From assembly GCF_030409415.1 (NCBI RefSeq), contig NZ_JAUFPW010000012.1:496001-560000 (forward strand): a stretch of DNA of 64,000 nucleotides, written 5' to 3'. This document shows positions 47,612 to 57,298 of the stretch, one piece after another. Each line of letters begins with the position of its first letter. Positions within the stretch are counted from its first letter, which is position 1. The notes under the pieces were generated by a model. The model made no database searches, was not told the DNA's origin, and saw only the letters and a program-made list of their open reading frames with translations. The translations under genes and the position numbers were made by a program. The DNA is from Pedobacter aquatilis. GTDB taxonomy: Bacteria > Bacteroidota > Bacteroidia > Sphingobacteriales > Sphingobacteriaceae.

Positions 47612-47929
47612 ATGCAAATGCCAATCATTAATAATTCATCACCAGCTATCAAACCCTTGTTAAAAGTGTGGCATCCTCAAGATGAAATATGCCTGGAAAA
47701 ATTAAAGGCCGGCGATAAAGAGACTTTTAAAATCCTTTACAAATTATACTCTTCTGCTCTGTATGGCTCGATTATTCGGGATGTAAAGGACAAGAAAAAA
47801 AGCTGCGAGATTTTAGAAAATACATTTATTTATGCATGGCAAAATATTTCATCTTTCGATGAATCTAAATCGAAGATTTTAATATGGCTTTTGAAAGCAG
47901 GAAAAGAAATGACTAATAAACGTAGATAA
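47612..47929 (+). CDS. Region-2-only sigma-70-like protein
   Basis: A protein of 105 aa whose sequence matches ECF sigma region 2: LKAGDKETFKILYKLYSSALY, then the DRDAED-like segment KKKSCEILENTFIYAWQNI, and FDESKSKILIWLLKAGKEMTNKRR. It stops where region 2 ends; there is no region 4 and no continuation in another frame before the convergent kinase gene 5 bp away. An alternative ATG at 47618 is equally possible. It could be a decayed sigma factor, or a protein that binds core RNA polymerase as an anti-sigma or modulator. It is divergent from the Cys-rich/TonB operon. Confidence 0.6.
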   Translation: MQMPIINNSSPAIKPLLKVWHPQDEICLEKLKAGDKETFKILYKLYSSALYGSIIRDVKDKKKSCEILENTFIYAWQNISSFDESKSKILIWLLKAGKEMTNKRR

Positions 47930-47933
47930 TATT

Positions 47934-50330
47934 TTAAGCACTTTGAGTCAAACTGTCGGCCAAATTAGGTTGTTTAGATAATACTTCGGTTATTTTCTGG
48001 TACATTAATTCTTCATCTACAGGTTTATTCAAATAGCCGTTAGCGCCAATATTGTAAACCCTCTCTTTCGTTATGCTAGTAACGTCTGCAGTTATAACAA
48101 TTATTGGTTTTTCGCTATTTAATGGTCCTGTCAAGCCACTTCTTATTGCCGAAATGGCTTCATAACCATCCATAACCGGCATCTGTAAATCCATTAAAAT
48201 TAAATCTATGCTTTTATCAGTTTTTAGTATTTCTAAAGATTGAGCACCATCACCCACTAAAGATACTCTTGTGTTTTTCCAATCCTCAAGCATCATTTGA
48301 ATAATCATTTGATTCATAGGGTTATCTTCAACAATTAAAATATGTTTGCCCAGTAAATCATGCTCATCATTTGGGTAAGTATTTGCAGGTTTAGTAATTA
48401 CTTTTTGAACAGGATATTTAATCGAAATTTCGCAACTTGTACCACAGTCAATACTGCTTATAATATTTATTGATCCCTCATGCAAATCAGTCAAGGCTTT
48501 TGCAATTGTTAAACCAATACCGAAACCTCCATACTTTCTTTTATTATCGGAATTTGTTTGAGCAAACAGTTCGAATATTTTATCTAGCTTTTCTTTAGGG
48601 ATGCCAATTCCGGTATCGCTAACAGTGATGTTTAAGCTTAAAATATTATCTTCTATAGTAGATTTTGCCTTTAACCTTACTTCGCCTGTTGATGTAAACT
48701 TGATTGCATTGCCCAAAACATTATGGATAATCTGTTCGAGCCTTACTGAATCGCCAAGTAGAATAATATTTTGCTCTAAAGTTGATTCGTAATTAAAAGC
48801 CAAACCTTTTTCTTTAGTTTGCCTTTGTGCAACATCCGCTAATTTTCCTAATACTTCATGTGCACTAAAATCATTATTGTTTAACTGAAGTAAACCCTTT
48901 TCAATTTGGGAGAAATCAAGAATATCGTTAACGGATGAAATTAGACCATTAGAAACCAATCTTATTTTCTCATAATTCGATTTCAGTTTAGCATCAGTTG
49001 TCTCTTTTTCCATAATTGCAGCCAATCCTAAAATTGCAGTTAAAGGCGTTCTTAGTTCGTGGCTCATGTTGGAGAGAAAGTAAGATTTAATATCATTCAT
49101 TTCTTCCGATTTTTGGAGGGCCACACTTTGAAGTTCTTCTTTTTTGTTTCTTAATATGCCAATTCTGCTGGCCATACTTAGAGATAGTGCAATAATTTCT
49201 AATCCAATTCCTGGTTTTGTAATGTTATCTGTAGAAAAATCTTCTGGAAAAATACCAAAATTCATTAGTATGGCTAAAATGATACTTAATGCTAAAATTG
49301 AGATTCCAATAGTGTAAAATATATCTATGGATTGTTTTTTAAAAATAATTATAGCTATAGATGAAAAGATTAGTACTAAACCGAAAACAGTTAGGATATT
49401 AATAATTGGATATGAATATTTCAGGAAATTAGGGAATATTACAATTGCAATTAAAACTAACCCTAAGGCAATATATAGTGGTTTAAATAACTTATGTATG
49501 CGATTATTTTTTTGTTTAATCTCAAGAATGATTTCGCTGTACTTGCCAAAAAAGAAACAACTTAAAACTGCACTGATAATAACAGCACGCAAGCTTAGCC
49601 AGGAATTACCAGTACCAATATACTGATGGTAAAAGCCATCTAAAGCAAATTGACAAAGCCCCATAAAAACTACATATAAAGTGTAGTAGAGAAAGGAAAT
49701 ATCTTTTAATGCAAAATAAAAGAAGAAATATGTTATTGCAATAACGATAAGAATACCGTAAAAAACACCCATAATAAGTTGATCAAGATAGGTGTACTTA
49801 AGCATCCTCTCCTGACTTAGCAGTGTTAATGGAAGTGAGTTTTTCTCACCGTCATTTTTCAATTGTATAAAAGCGCTTTTAGCTTCCCCAGGCGCTAATT
49901 CAATCTTAAAAATGGTTTTTCTATTGGCAACACTTTTTTCACTAAAAGCTAAATTATCTCCATTTTTTTGTACCTCAAGTAACGAATTTTTCCCAATTAA
50001 ATAAAGATTTACATTATCTGTAACGGGTTCTGCTGTCTGTAAATAGTATAGTATGGGCCTGTCTAAAGTGTTTTCAATTTGAAACTTTAACCAGTAGTTA
50101 TCCGCCGTAAAACCCAAATTGCCAAGTTTGCCATTTAATGGCGTAAACTTTAGCTTATGTGAATTTTGTAGAATGTTATCAAAACTAATTTTTTCATTAC
50201 CTGTGTTTAAGATAGATGCATAATTTAAAATTGATGTTTCTTCTGGTAAATTACCTTCTGTTAGTTGATACTGAGCCCTTGATGTTACCGCACTAATAAG
50301 CAGGAGCAAAAGTGTAAATATTCTTCTCAA
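47934..50330 (-). CDS. Hybrid sensor histidine kinase / response regulator (7TMR-DISM)
   Basis: A 798-aa protein: signal peptide (1-20), periplasmic 7TMR-DISM extracellular domain type 2 (about 30-170), seven-helix 7TMR-DISM membrane domain (about 180-390), HisKA with His424 in SNMSHELRTPLTAILG, HATPase with N box NVLGNAIKFT and G boxes DTGIGIP and GGFGIGLTIAK, then a receiver domain with Asp714 in LILMDLQMPVMDG. The DISM parts sense extracellular ligands, often carbohydrates. No separate DNA-binding regulator is next to it. Confidence 0.93.
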   Translation of the reverse strand: MRRIFTLLLLLISAVTSRAQYQLTEGNLPEETSILNYASILNTGNEKISFDNILQNSHKLKFTPLNGKLGNLGFTADNYWLKFQIENTLDRPILYYLQTAEPVTDNVNLYLIGKNSLLEVQKNGDNLAFSEKSVANRKTIFKIELAPGEAKSAFIQLKNDGEKNSLPLTLLSQERMLKYTYLDQLIMGVFYGILIVIAITYFFFYFALKDISFLYYTLYVVFMGLCQFALDGFYHQYIGTGNSWLSLRAVIISAVLSCFFFGKYSEIILEIKQKNNRIHKLFKPLYIALGLVLIAIVIFPNFLKYSYPIINILTVFGLVLIFSSIAIIIFKKQSIDIFYTIGISILALSIILAILMNFGIFPEDFSTDNITKPGIGLEIIALSLSMASRIGILRNKKEELQSVALQKSEEMNDIKSYFLSNMSHELRTPLTAILGLAAIMEKETTDAKLKSNYEKIRLVSNGLISSVNDILDFSQIEKGLLQLNNNDFSAHEVLGKLADVAQRQTKEKGLAFNYESTLEQNIILLGDSVRLEQIIHNVLGNAIKFTSTGEVRLKAKSTIEDNILSLNITVSDTGIGIPKEKLDKIFELFAQTNSDNKRKYGGFGIGLTIAKALTDLHEGSINIISSIDCGTSCEISIKYPVQKVITKPANTYPNDEHDLLGKHILIVEDNPMNQMIIQMMLEDWKNTRVSLVGDGAQSLEILKTDKSIDLILMDLQMPVMDGYEAISAIRSGLTGPLNSEKPIIVITADVTSITKERVYNIGANGYLNKPVDEELMYQKITEVLSKQPNLADSLTQSA

Positions 50331-50841
50331 AATAATAAATTGTATAAGGCTATGATCAACTCTTGTTGACCAATAGGACAGCTTTTTTGGTAGAGGCGTA
50401 GAACATTTAAGCTGCGACTATATGCAATGATATATAAAGAATGTGTATTTATTGTGCCTCAATTGTGACTTTTATGTTATAAAGGTTTAAATATGCACAA
50501 CCAGTCGGAATTAAATATACGCAAATTGAATTTGAGAGATTTTACGTAAAAAACATATGGTTTGCATATTGTAGATAATGCTTGATATCGGTTGTTGTAC
50601 CGCCCTGCAATAGATGAATGTAAATCAAAATTTTAGTTAATGTTTAAAATGGAAAACATGCTAATTCAACATCTATTTAATAGTTTTAAAGTTTATAACT
50701 ACTGCTATTATTTCAAGTTGATGTAAATAAACAGTATATCACTTTGTTATCACCAGCGTTCCGAGCGTTGTAAAAATGTTAGATTTATGATTAGAGTTAA
50801 ATGTTACGTATCAAGTTGATTCAGAGTGACAAACTCCGTTA

Positions 50842-51002
50842 AATAAGAAAAGAGATACTCCATCCAGACGTATCTCTTTTTTCTAACCAAATATAAACCT
50901 GTTATGAGCCAGGCTTTGTCTTAAATTTTCTATTCGAACAAATTGTTTTCAAGAAAATGATTTATCTTTTTATTGAGTAAAAACCTCGTTCTGATTATTA
51001 CT
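50842..51002 (-). ncRNA. Candidate small RNA under a palindromic operator
   Basis: A minus-strand transcript starting near 51000 (from the TATATTTG box at 51013-51006) would run about 150 nt to the GAGATAC/GTATCTC hairpin and the following T-rich sequence near 50842. It contains no ATG frame of note and a short internal hairpin (CCTG/CAGG, about 50898-50913). It does not match an RNA family I recognise by eye. Existence and ends are inferred from promoter and terminator only. Confidence 0.35.
50848..50886. terminator. Terminator hairpin without an upstream gene
   Basis: AAAAGAGATAC (50848-50858) pairs perfectly with GTATCTCTTTT (50870-50880) around an 11-nt loop. A T-run follows on the plus strand, and TTTTCTTATTT follows on the minus strand. 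Confidence 0.7.
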
Positions 51003-51005
51003 CTA

Positions 51006-51046
51006 CAAATATAGTAAAAAAAATGTTAGTGTAAAAAATACACTAA
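51006..51046 (-). promoter_or_regulatory. Palindromic operator and -7 box of the candidate RNA
   Basis: TTAGTGTA-AAAAA-TACACTAA at 51026-51046 is a perfect palindrome except for its A5 centre. Twelve bases downstream on the minus strand lies TATATTTG (51013-51006), an exact TAnnTTTG. The same GTGTA-N5-TACAC core lies before pfkA/nrtR and before the second BadF-type kinase. Confidence 0.6.
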
Positions 51047-51341
51047 GAAAAAATTAAGTATTTTTTTTGTCATTTTTTTATAACTGCCAATTATTATTTT
51101 AGTCTCAGTTAATATTCAATTGATTTTTCAAATTTAACAAGAAAATTCATTAATAAATTGTTAAATAATGTAAAATCATATTAATTTATTGTGGAATTGT
51201 ATCAACTATCCCAAAAAATTGAAATTAACTAAACATATTATTTCGATTTTTTGACTACTTATAAAATATTAGTCTAATTTTTTAAGATTTTTAGGAAGAT
51301 GTAGTAATAATTTCTATTTTAAATATCTAATTTATTAGTAA

Positions 51342-51377
51342 ATAAAAAAAAGAGGTTAACATTTTTAAATGTTAACC
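51342..51377 (-). terminator. Terminator of gapA operon
   Basis: GGTTAACATTT (51354-51364) pairs with AAATGTTAACC (51367-51377). Read on the minus strand it is followed by CTCTTTTTTTT, a proper T-run. It lies 33 bp past the gapA stop. Confidence 0.85.
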
Positions 51378-51410
51378 CTTAATAATTTTAATTTAACTTA
51401 AAATCAAATA

Positions 51411-53260
<1,850 letters not shown>

Positions 53261-53266
53261 CTTTTA

Positions 53267-54253
53267 TTATATGGATAGGACTTCTGTCATTTCCATTAAA
53301 TCATTTTCGAGTTTATAAGAATGAGCGCTTAACGCATCTTCAATACTGGTTAACTTTACTAGGTTTCCATGTAAACCAACCATTTGTGCACTTTCTCCTG
53401 CAATGAGTGCATTTACAGCTGCATAGCCCAATCTGCTACCTAAAATCCTGTCGAAACTATTTGGGCTACCACCTCTTTGCAAATGACCTAAAATGGTAAC
53501 CTTTGTATCGTAATGATCAAAAGTTTCCTTAACACGCTTTGCGATATCGTAAGCACCACCTTGTTTATGGCCTTCGGCAACAATTACAATACTTGATGAT
53601 TTTTTTGTCGCTGCACCTAAAGCAAGTTTTTGGATCAGTTCATCAACGCTGGTTTCGATTTCAGGTAATAAAACCGCTTCTGCTCCGCTAGCTATAGAAC
53701 TTCGCAATGCGATACAACCAGAATCTCTACCCATTACCTCTATAAAAAATAATCTATCGTGCGCATCTGCTGTATCTCTGATTTTATCGATAGCTTCAAT
53801 AACAGTATTTATTGCAGTATCGTAACCTAAAGTAAAATCCGATCCACTCAAATCGTTATCAATTGTGCCGGGTATACCAATAACTTTAACCCCAAATTTT
53901 TCGCCGAAACGTTTAGCACCAGTAAAAGTACCATCGCCGCCAATTACAACTAAGCCATCAATGTCATTAGCTTTTAAATTATCGTAAGCAAGTTGCTGAC
54001 CTTCGTCGGTTTTAAACTCTAAACAGCGAGCTGTTTTTAAAATAGTTCCGCCTAAATGTAAAATATTACTTACAGAGCGGGCATCCATTGGTTTAATGTT
54101 ATTACTAATTAAGCCTTGATATCCTTGCATAACACCAAACATGTTGATGCCATGGTAAATTCCTGTACGTACGACCGCTCTAATTGCAGCATTCATGCCA
54201 GGAGCATCGCCCCCAGAAGTAAGTACAGCTATATTTTTAATATTTGGTTTCAT
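53267..54253 (-). CDS. pfkA: 6-phosphofructokinase
   Basis: A 328-aa ATP-type phosphofructokinase. GGDAPGMNAAIR binds ATP, GGDGTFTGA continues the site, and the catalytic Asp lies in PGTIDNDL; VIEVMGRDSG-type residues (FIEVMGRDSGCIAL) bind fructose-6-phosphate, and GHLQRGGSPNSFDR is conserved. The Gly in GGDGT favours ATP over PPi. It is the first gene of the operon with the kinase homologue and gapA. On the minus strand TATATTCG (54271-54264) is a near -7 box touching the palindromic operator, so regulation by that site is likely. Confidence 0.96.
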   Translation of the reverse strand: MKPNIKNIAVLTSGGDAPGMNAAIRAVVRTGIYHGINMFGVMQGYQGLISNNIKPMDARSVSNILHLGGTILKTARCLEFKTDEGQQLAYDNLKANDIDGLVVIGGDGTFTGAKRFGEKFGVKVIGIPGTIDNDLSGSDFTLGYDTAINTVIEAIDKIRDTADAHDRLFFIEVMGRDSGCIALRSSIASGAEAVLLPEIETSVDELIQKLALGAATKKSSSIVIVAEGHKQGGAYDIAKRVKETFDHYDTKVTILGHLQRGGSPNSFDRILGSRLGYAAVNALIAGESAQMVGLHGNLVKLTSIEDALSAHSYKLENDLMEMTEVLSI

Positions 54254-54263
54254 CTTTGTGTTA

Positions 54264-54291
54264 CGAATATAGTGTGTATTTTCTACACTAA
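54264..54291. promoter_or_regulatory. Palindromic operator between pfkA and the NrtR-like gene
   Basis: AGTGTGTA-TTTTC-TACACTAA at 54271-54291 shares the GTGTA-N5-TACAC core with two other sites. It abuts TATATTCG (54271-54264, minus strand), the probable pfkA -7 box, and lies 73 bp before the regulator's start codon. Confidence 0.6.
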
Positions 54292-54363
54292 GTAATTTAT
54301 TTTATTTTTTTTACTTAATATTGAAAGTCATACCTTTAACGCTTAAATTAACTAAATTTTACC

Positions 54364-55053
54364 TTGGAACAAATTTTACCTCATTTAGATTCCGTTTTTT
54401 CCATCGACTGTGTGCTGTTTGGATTCGATGGTAAGGAATTAAAAATCTTACTTATCGAAAGGAATGAAGAGCCTTTTAAAGATTGGTGGGCGCTACCAGG
54501 AAATATTGTTGGCCCCGATGAAAGTTTGGATCAATCGGCTTCTAGAATTTTATACGAATTAACTGGCTTACGTGGTATTTACATGGAGCAATATTATGCT
54601 TTTGGCGATCCCGGCCGACATCCGCAAGGTAGAGTAATTACGCTTGCATATTATGCGCTTATTCGTTTAGGTGGCGATAAAGATTTACGTCCAGTTAGTA
54701 ATTATGCTAAGCAGGCAAACTGGTTACCGATTACTGCGTTACCTAAGTTAGCTTTCGATCATCAAAAAATTTATGATAAAGGCTTAGAGAAAATTAAGCG
54801 TAGAATTAAACACCAACCTATAGCTTTCGAATTATTGCCAGAAAAATTTACACTTACACAATTACAACACGTTTACGAATTGGTTTTGGGTAAGAAACTC
54901 GATAAGAGAAATTTCAGAAAGAAAATTGTAAGCTTTGGCGTTCTAAAAGAATTAGATGAGAAGCAGAAAGGTGTTTCTTACAGAGCAGCAACTTTATATC
55001 GATTTGATAAACGAAAATACGCTAAACTTTTCGGTAAGGAAATATCTTTTTAA
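54364..55053 (+). CDS. NrtR-family transcriptional regulator (Nudix + winged helix)
   Basis: A protein of 229 aa: an N-terminal Nudix fold (about 10-140) and a C-terminal winged helix (about 150-229, FTLTQLQHVYELVLGKKLDKRNFRKK). The Nudix box reads ESLDQSASRILYELTGL, where the first catalytic Glu of REUxEExGU is Ile, so hydrolysis is probably lost and the domain should serve as an effector sensor, as in NrtR regulators of NAD or sugar metabolism. TTG at 54364 is the only start, because a stop lies 15 bp upstream. It is divergent from the pfkA operon, and the probable target palindrome lies between them. Its likely regulon is glycolysis and the kinase at 55165-56025. Confidence 0.87.
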   Translation: MEQILPHLDSVFSIDCVLFGFDGKELKILLIERNEEPFKDWWALPGNIVGPDESLDQSASRILYELTGLRGIYMEQYYAFGDPGRHPQGRVITLAYYALIRLGGDKDLRPVSNYAKQANWLPITALPKLAFDHQKIYDKGLEKIKRRIKHQPIAFELLPEKFTLTQLQHVYELVLGKKLDKRNFRKKIVSFGVLKELDEKQKGVSYRAATLYRFDKRKYAKLFGKEISF

Positions 55054-55080
55054 GTTAAAAGTTAAAAGTTAAAAGTTAAA
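55053..55080 (+). repeat. Short tandem repeat (AGTTAAA)4
   Basis: Four exact 7-bp units of AGTTAAA begin at the last base of the regulator's stop codon and run up to the terminator. Related words (AGTTAAAAGTAGAAAG) occur after ribE. Confidence 0.8.
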
Positions 55081-55083
55081 AGT

Positions 55084-55121
55084 AAAAAGGTCTGGTTTGT
55101 ATTTCAAACCAGACCTTTTTT
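55084..55121. terminator. Bidirectional terminator, regulator versus second kinase
   Basis: AAAAAGGTCTGGTTTG (55084-55099) pairs perfectly with CAAACCAGACCTTTTT (55105-55120) around TATTT. A- and T-runs on both sides suit both convergent genes. Confidence 0.9.
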
Positions 55122-55164
55122 ATGAGAGTCTTTAAACTCTAAACCTTAAACTCCAAACTTAAAA

Positions 55165-56025
55165 CTAGCCTTTAGGCGCCAGTTCTAAATGATAGTGTAC
55201 TAAATCATCTATAGGAGAACGAATGATTTTACCAACGCCCATTTCATAACGGTCGGCAACGATACTTAATATGTCGCGGAAGCTGTAACCTACAGAGCCC
55301 ACACAGTTTAATTTGTGGTCTTTGTAGTTAGGGTAATGGATAACTAAAGCTTCGAAAAATGCTGTAAATGCATAATCGATGGTTTTGTAGGTGTAATCTT
55401 CGTAACTATCCTTAAAATCGTATAAAAATTTACTAAAACTTGCACAAAAACGATTTGGCAAAGGTTTGTTGTAAATGTTATCGAAAATATCTTCGTTAGT
55501 TAGAGCATAATTATCATAAAAAGCCTCTCTTAAACCTTTCGGCATGTAACCTTTCATATAATCGCTTAAAATTCTTTTACCGATGTACGAACCGCTTCCT
55601 TCATCGCCTAGAAAGTAACCTAAAGAGTCGATGTTTAAAGTGATGTCGTTACCATCGTAAAGGCAAGAATTTGTACCTGTACCTAAAATTGCAGCAAAAC
55701 CTGGCTCGTTTCCTAATAATGCTCTGCAAGATGCAAGTAAATCGTGTCCAACAAATATTTCGGCATTTGTAAAAACCTGTTTCATTGCATCAGCAACAAT
55801 TTTCTTGTTGCCAGGTGTAGAACAACCGGCTCCGTAATAATATACCGCAGTTAACTTTCCTCTTTCTAAGTGGTCCGGAAGAGTTTCGTTTAATGATTTT
55901 ACAATATATTCTCCCTTTGAAAAATATGGGTTGTAACCTTCGGTATTAAAGTAAATTTTTCTGCCGGCCTCGTTAATCAAGCACCAATTTGTTTTGGTTG
56001 ATCCACCGTCTGCAATTACTATCAT
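55165..56025 (-). CDS. BadF/BcrD-type kinase, N-acetylglucosamine-kinase-like
   Basis: About 286 aa from ATG 56025; a GTG at 56049 gives 8 extra residues before the conserved start and is less likely. The phosphate-1 motif D6-GGSTKT12 is intact, the inner Asp lies in VGHDLLASCRAL, the phosphate-2 loop is AILGTGTNSCLYDG, and GDEGSGSYIGKR matches GlcNAc-kinase-like members. It should phosphorylate an amino sugar or related sugar with ATP. It is the active-looking paralogue of the kinase in the pfkA operon. A GTGTA-N5-TACAC palindrome lies 103 bp upstream, and it converges on the regulator gene. Confidence 0.82.
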   Translation of the reverse strand: MIVIADGGSTKTNWCLINEAGRKIYFNTEGYNPYFSKGEYIVKSLNETLPDHLERGKLTAVYYYGAGCSTPGNKKIVADAMKQVFTNAEIFVGHDLLASCRALLGNEPGFAAILGTGTNSCLYDGNDITLNIDSLGYFLGDEGSGSYIGKRILSDYMKGYMPKGLREAFYDNYALTNEDIFDNIYNKPLPNRFCASFSKFLYDFKDSYEDYTYKTIDYAFTAFFEALVIHYPNYKDHKLNCVGSVGYSFRDILSIVADRYEMGVGKIIRSPIDDLVHYHLELAPKG

Positions 56026-56127
56026 TTTATTTATTTTTGGTTTTAGCACGATAAAAGTATAAAAAGTCTTATATTTTGTATCTTTTTTTTTAATAATTTT
56101 TTAACAATTTGTTGTTGTCAAAAACTA

Positions 56128-56148
56128 AGTGTGTAAAAAATACACTAT
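56128..56148. promoter_or_regulatory. Palindromic operator between second kinase and ltaE
   Basis: AGTGTGTA-AAAAA-TACACTAT; the left arm equals that of the pfkA site and the right arm differs by one base. It is placed between divergent genes (56025 minus, 56246 plus). Confidence 0.6.
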
Positions 56149-56245
56149 AGATGTTGTTTAATCGCATCAAAACCTTAAAATTATACCCGAAAAGGCATTG
56201 GTCTTTTTTAAAAGCGTCAGAATTATTTTACAAATTTTTAGCAGA

Positions 56246-57271
56246 ATGATTAATAAACTTATTGATTTCAGAAGTGATACGGTAACCAAACCAACGGCCG
56301 GAATGTTAGAGGCCATGATGCAGGCAAAAGTTGGTGATGACGTTTTTGGTGAGGATGAGACGGTACATCATCTGGAAACCAAACTTGCCGCAATGTTTAA
56401 TATGGAAGCCGGACTGTTTTGTCCGTCAGGGACAATGACAAATCAAATTGCAATTAAATGTTTCACCCAGCCAATGGATGAGGTAATTTGCGACCAAACT
56501 GCCCATGTTTATCGTTATGAAATTGGCGGTATTGCCTTTCATTCGGCTGCATCGGTAAGATTATTGCATGGCGAAAGAGGGATTTTAACGCCTGAACTTA
56601 TCGAAGCTGAAATTAATGAAGATAACATTCACTATCCAAATTCTTCTTTGGTTGTTTTGGAAAACACCGTAAATAAAGGTGGCGGAAAATGTTACAAACT
56701 TTCTCAAATTGCACCAATACATCATTTATGCAATATTAAAGGACTAAAACTTCACCTTGATGGTGCAAGAATTTTTAATGCTTTAGCCGCAACAGGAGAT
56801 AAAGCTCATGACTACGGAAAGTATTTCGATGGGATTTCTGTTTGCTTATCAAAAGGTTTGGGTGCCCCTGTTGGTTCAGTTTTATTAGCAAGCAAGGAAA
56901 CTATTAAAAAAGCCAGAAAAATTCGCAAAGCATTTGGCGGCGGAATGCGACAAGCGGGATTTCTTGCAGCCGCAGGTATTTATGCTTTGGATAATCATGT
57001 AGAGCGTTTAAAAAACGATCATCAACATGCTAAAGATTTAGCTGTAGCACTTGCCAGAACATCTTATGTAAAATCAATCGTGCCTGTTGAAACCAACATT
57101 GTAATTTTTGAAGTAGAAAATGGTACTGCCAACAAAGTTGTAGAACAATTTAAAAACAAAGGTTTACTATGTGCAACCACCAGTGCAAGTACAATAAGGC
57201 TGGTAACGCATTTAGATGTTACCCCTGAGATGATGGACAGGGCAATCGAAATTATATTACATTTGTCTTAA
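56246..57271 (+). CDS. ltaE: Low-specificity threonine aldolase
   Basis: About 341 aa from ATG 56246, where MINKLIDFRSDTVTKPT begins as in the family; an upstream in-frame start at 56198 adds 16 unconserved residues. It is a fold-type I PLP enzyme: the Schiff-base Lys lies in CLSKGLGAPVGS and the preceding LHLDGARIFNA holds the PLP-binding Asp. It cleaves threonine or allo-threonine to glycine and acetaldehyde. accC follows after 27 bp and ribE after that, apparently in one operon. Confidence 0.92.
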   Translation: MINKLIDFRSDTVTKPTAGMLEAMMQAKVGDDVFGEDETVHHLETKLAAMFNMEAGLFCPSGTMTNQIAIKCFTQPMDEVICDQTAHVYRYEIGGIAFHSAASVRLLHGERGILTPELIEAEINEDNIHYPNSSLVVLENTVNKGGGKCYKLSQIAPIHHLCNIKGLKLHLDGARIFNALAATGDKAHDYGKYFDGISVCLSKGLGAPVGSVLLASKETIKKARKIRKAFGGGMRQAGFLAAAGIYALDNHVERLKNDHQHAKDLAVALARTSYVKSIVPVETNIVIFEVENGTANKVVEQFKNKGLLCATTSASTIRLVTHLDVTPEMMDRAIEIILHLS

Positions 57272-57298
57272 GCGAAATGTATTTTAATTATTAACCAA

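Larger units (their letters stand above)
50331..51410. other. 1.08-kb intergenic region with candidate regulated RNA
   Basis: No protein gene is visible. It holds a two-sided terminator hairpin (50848-50880), a TAnnTTTG box on the minus strand (51006-51013), the best copy of the GTGTA-N5-TACAC palindrome (51026-51046), an AT-rich tract (51060-51340) and the gapA terminator (51342-51377). On the plus strand TTG (50718-50720) and TCACTTTG (50739-50746) could also form a promoter ahead of the same hairpin. Confidence 0.6.

Noticed and set aside
50331..51410. Protein gene inside the 1.08-kb gap
   Set aside because: All frames are cut by stops at short intervals and no start with coding-like composition is seen.
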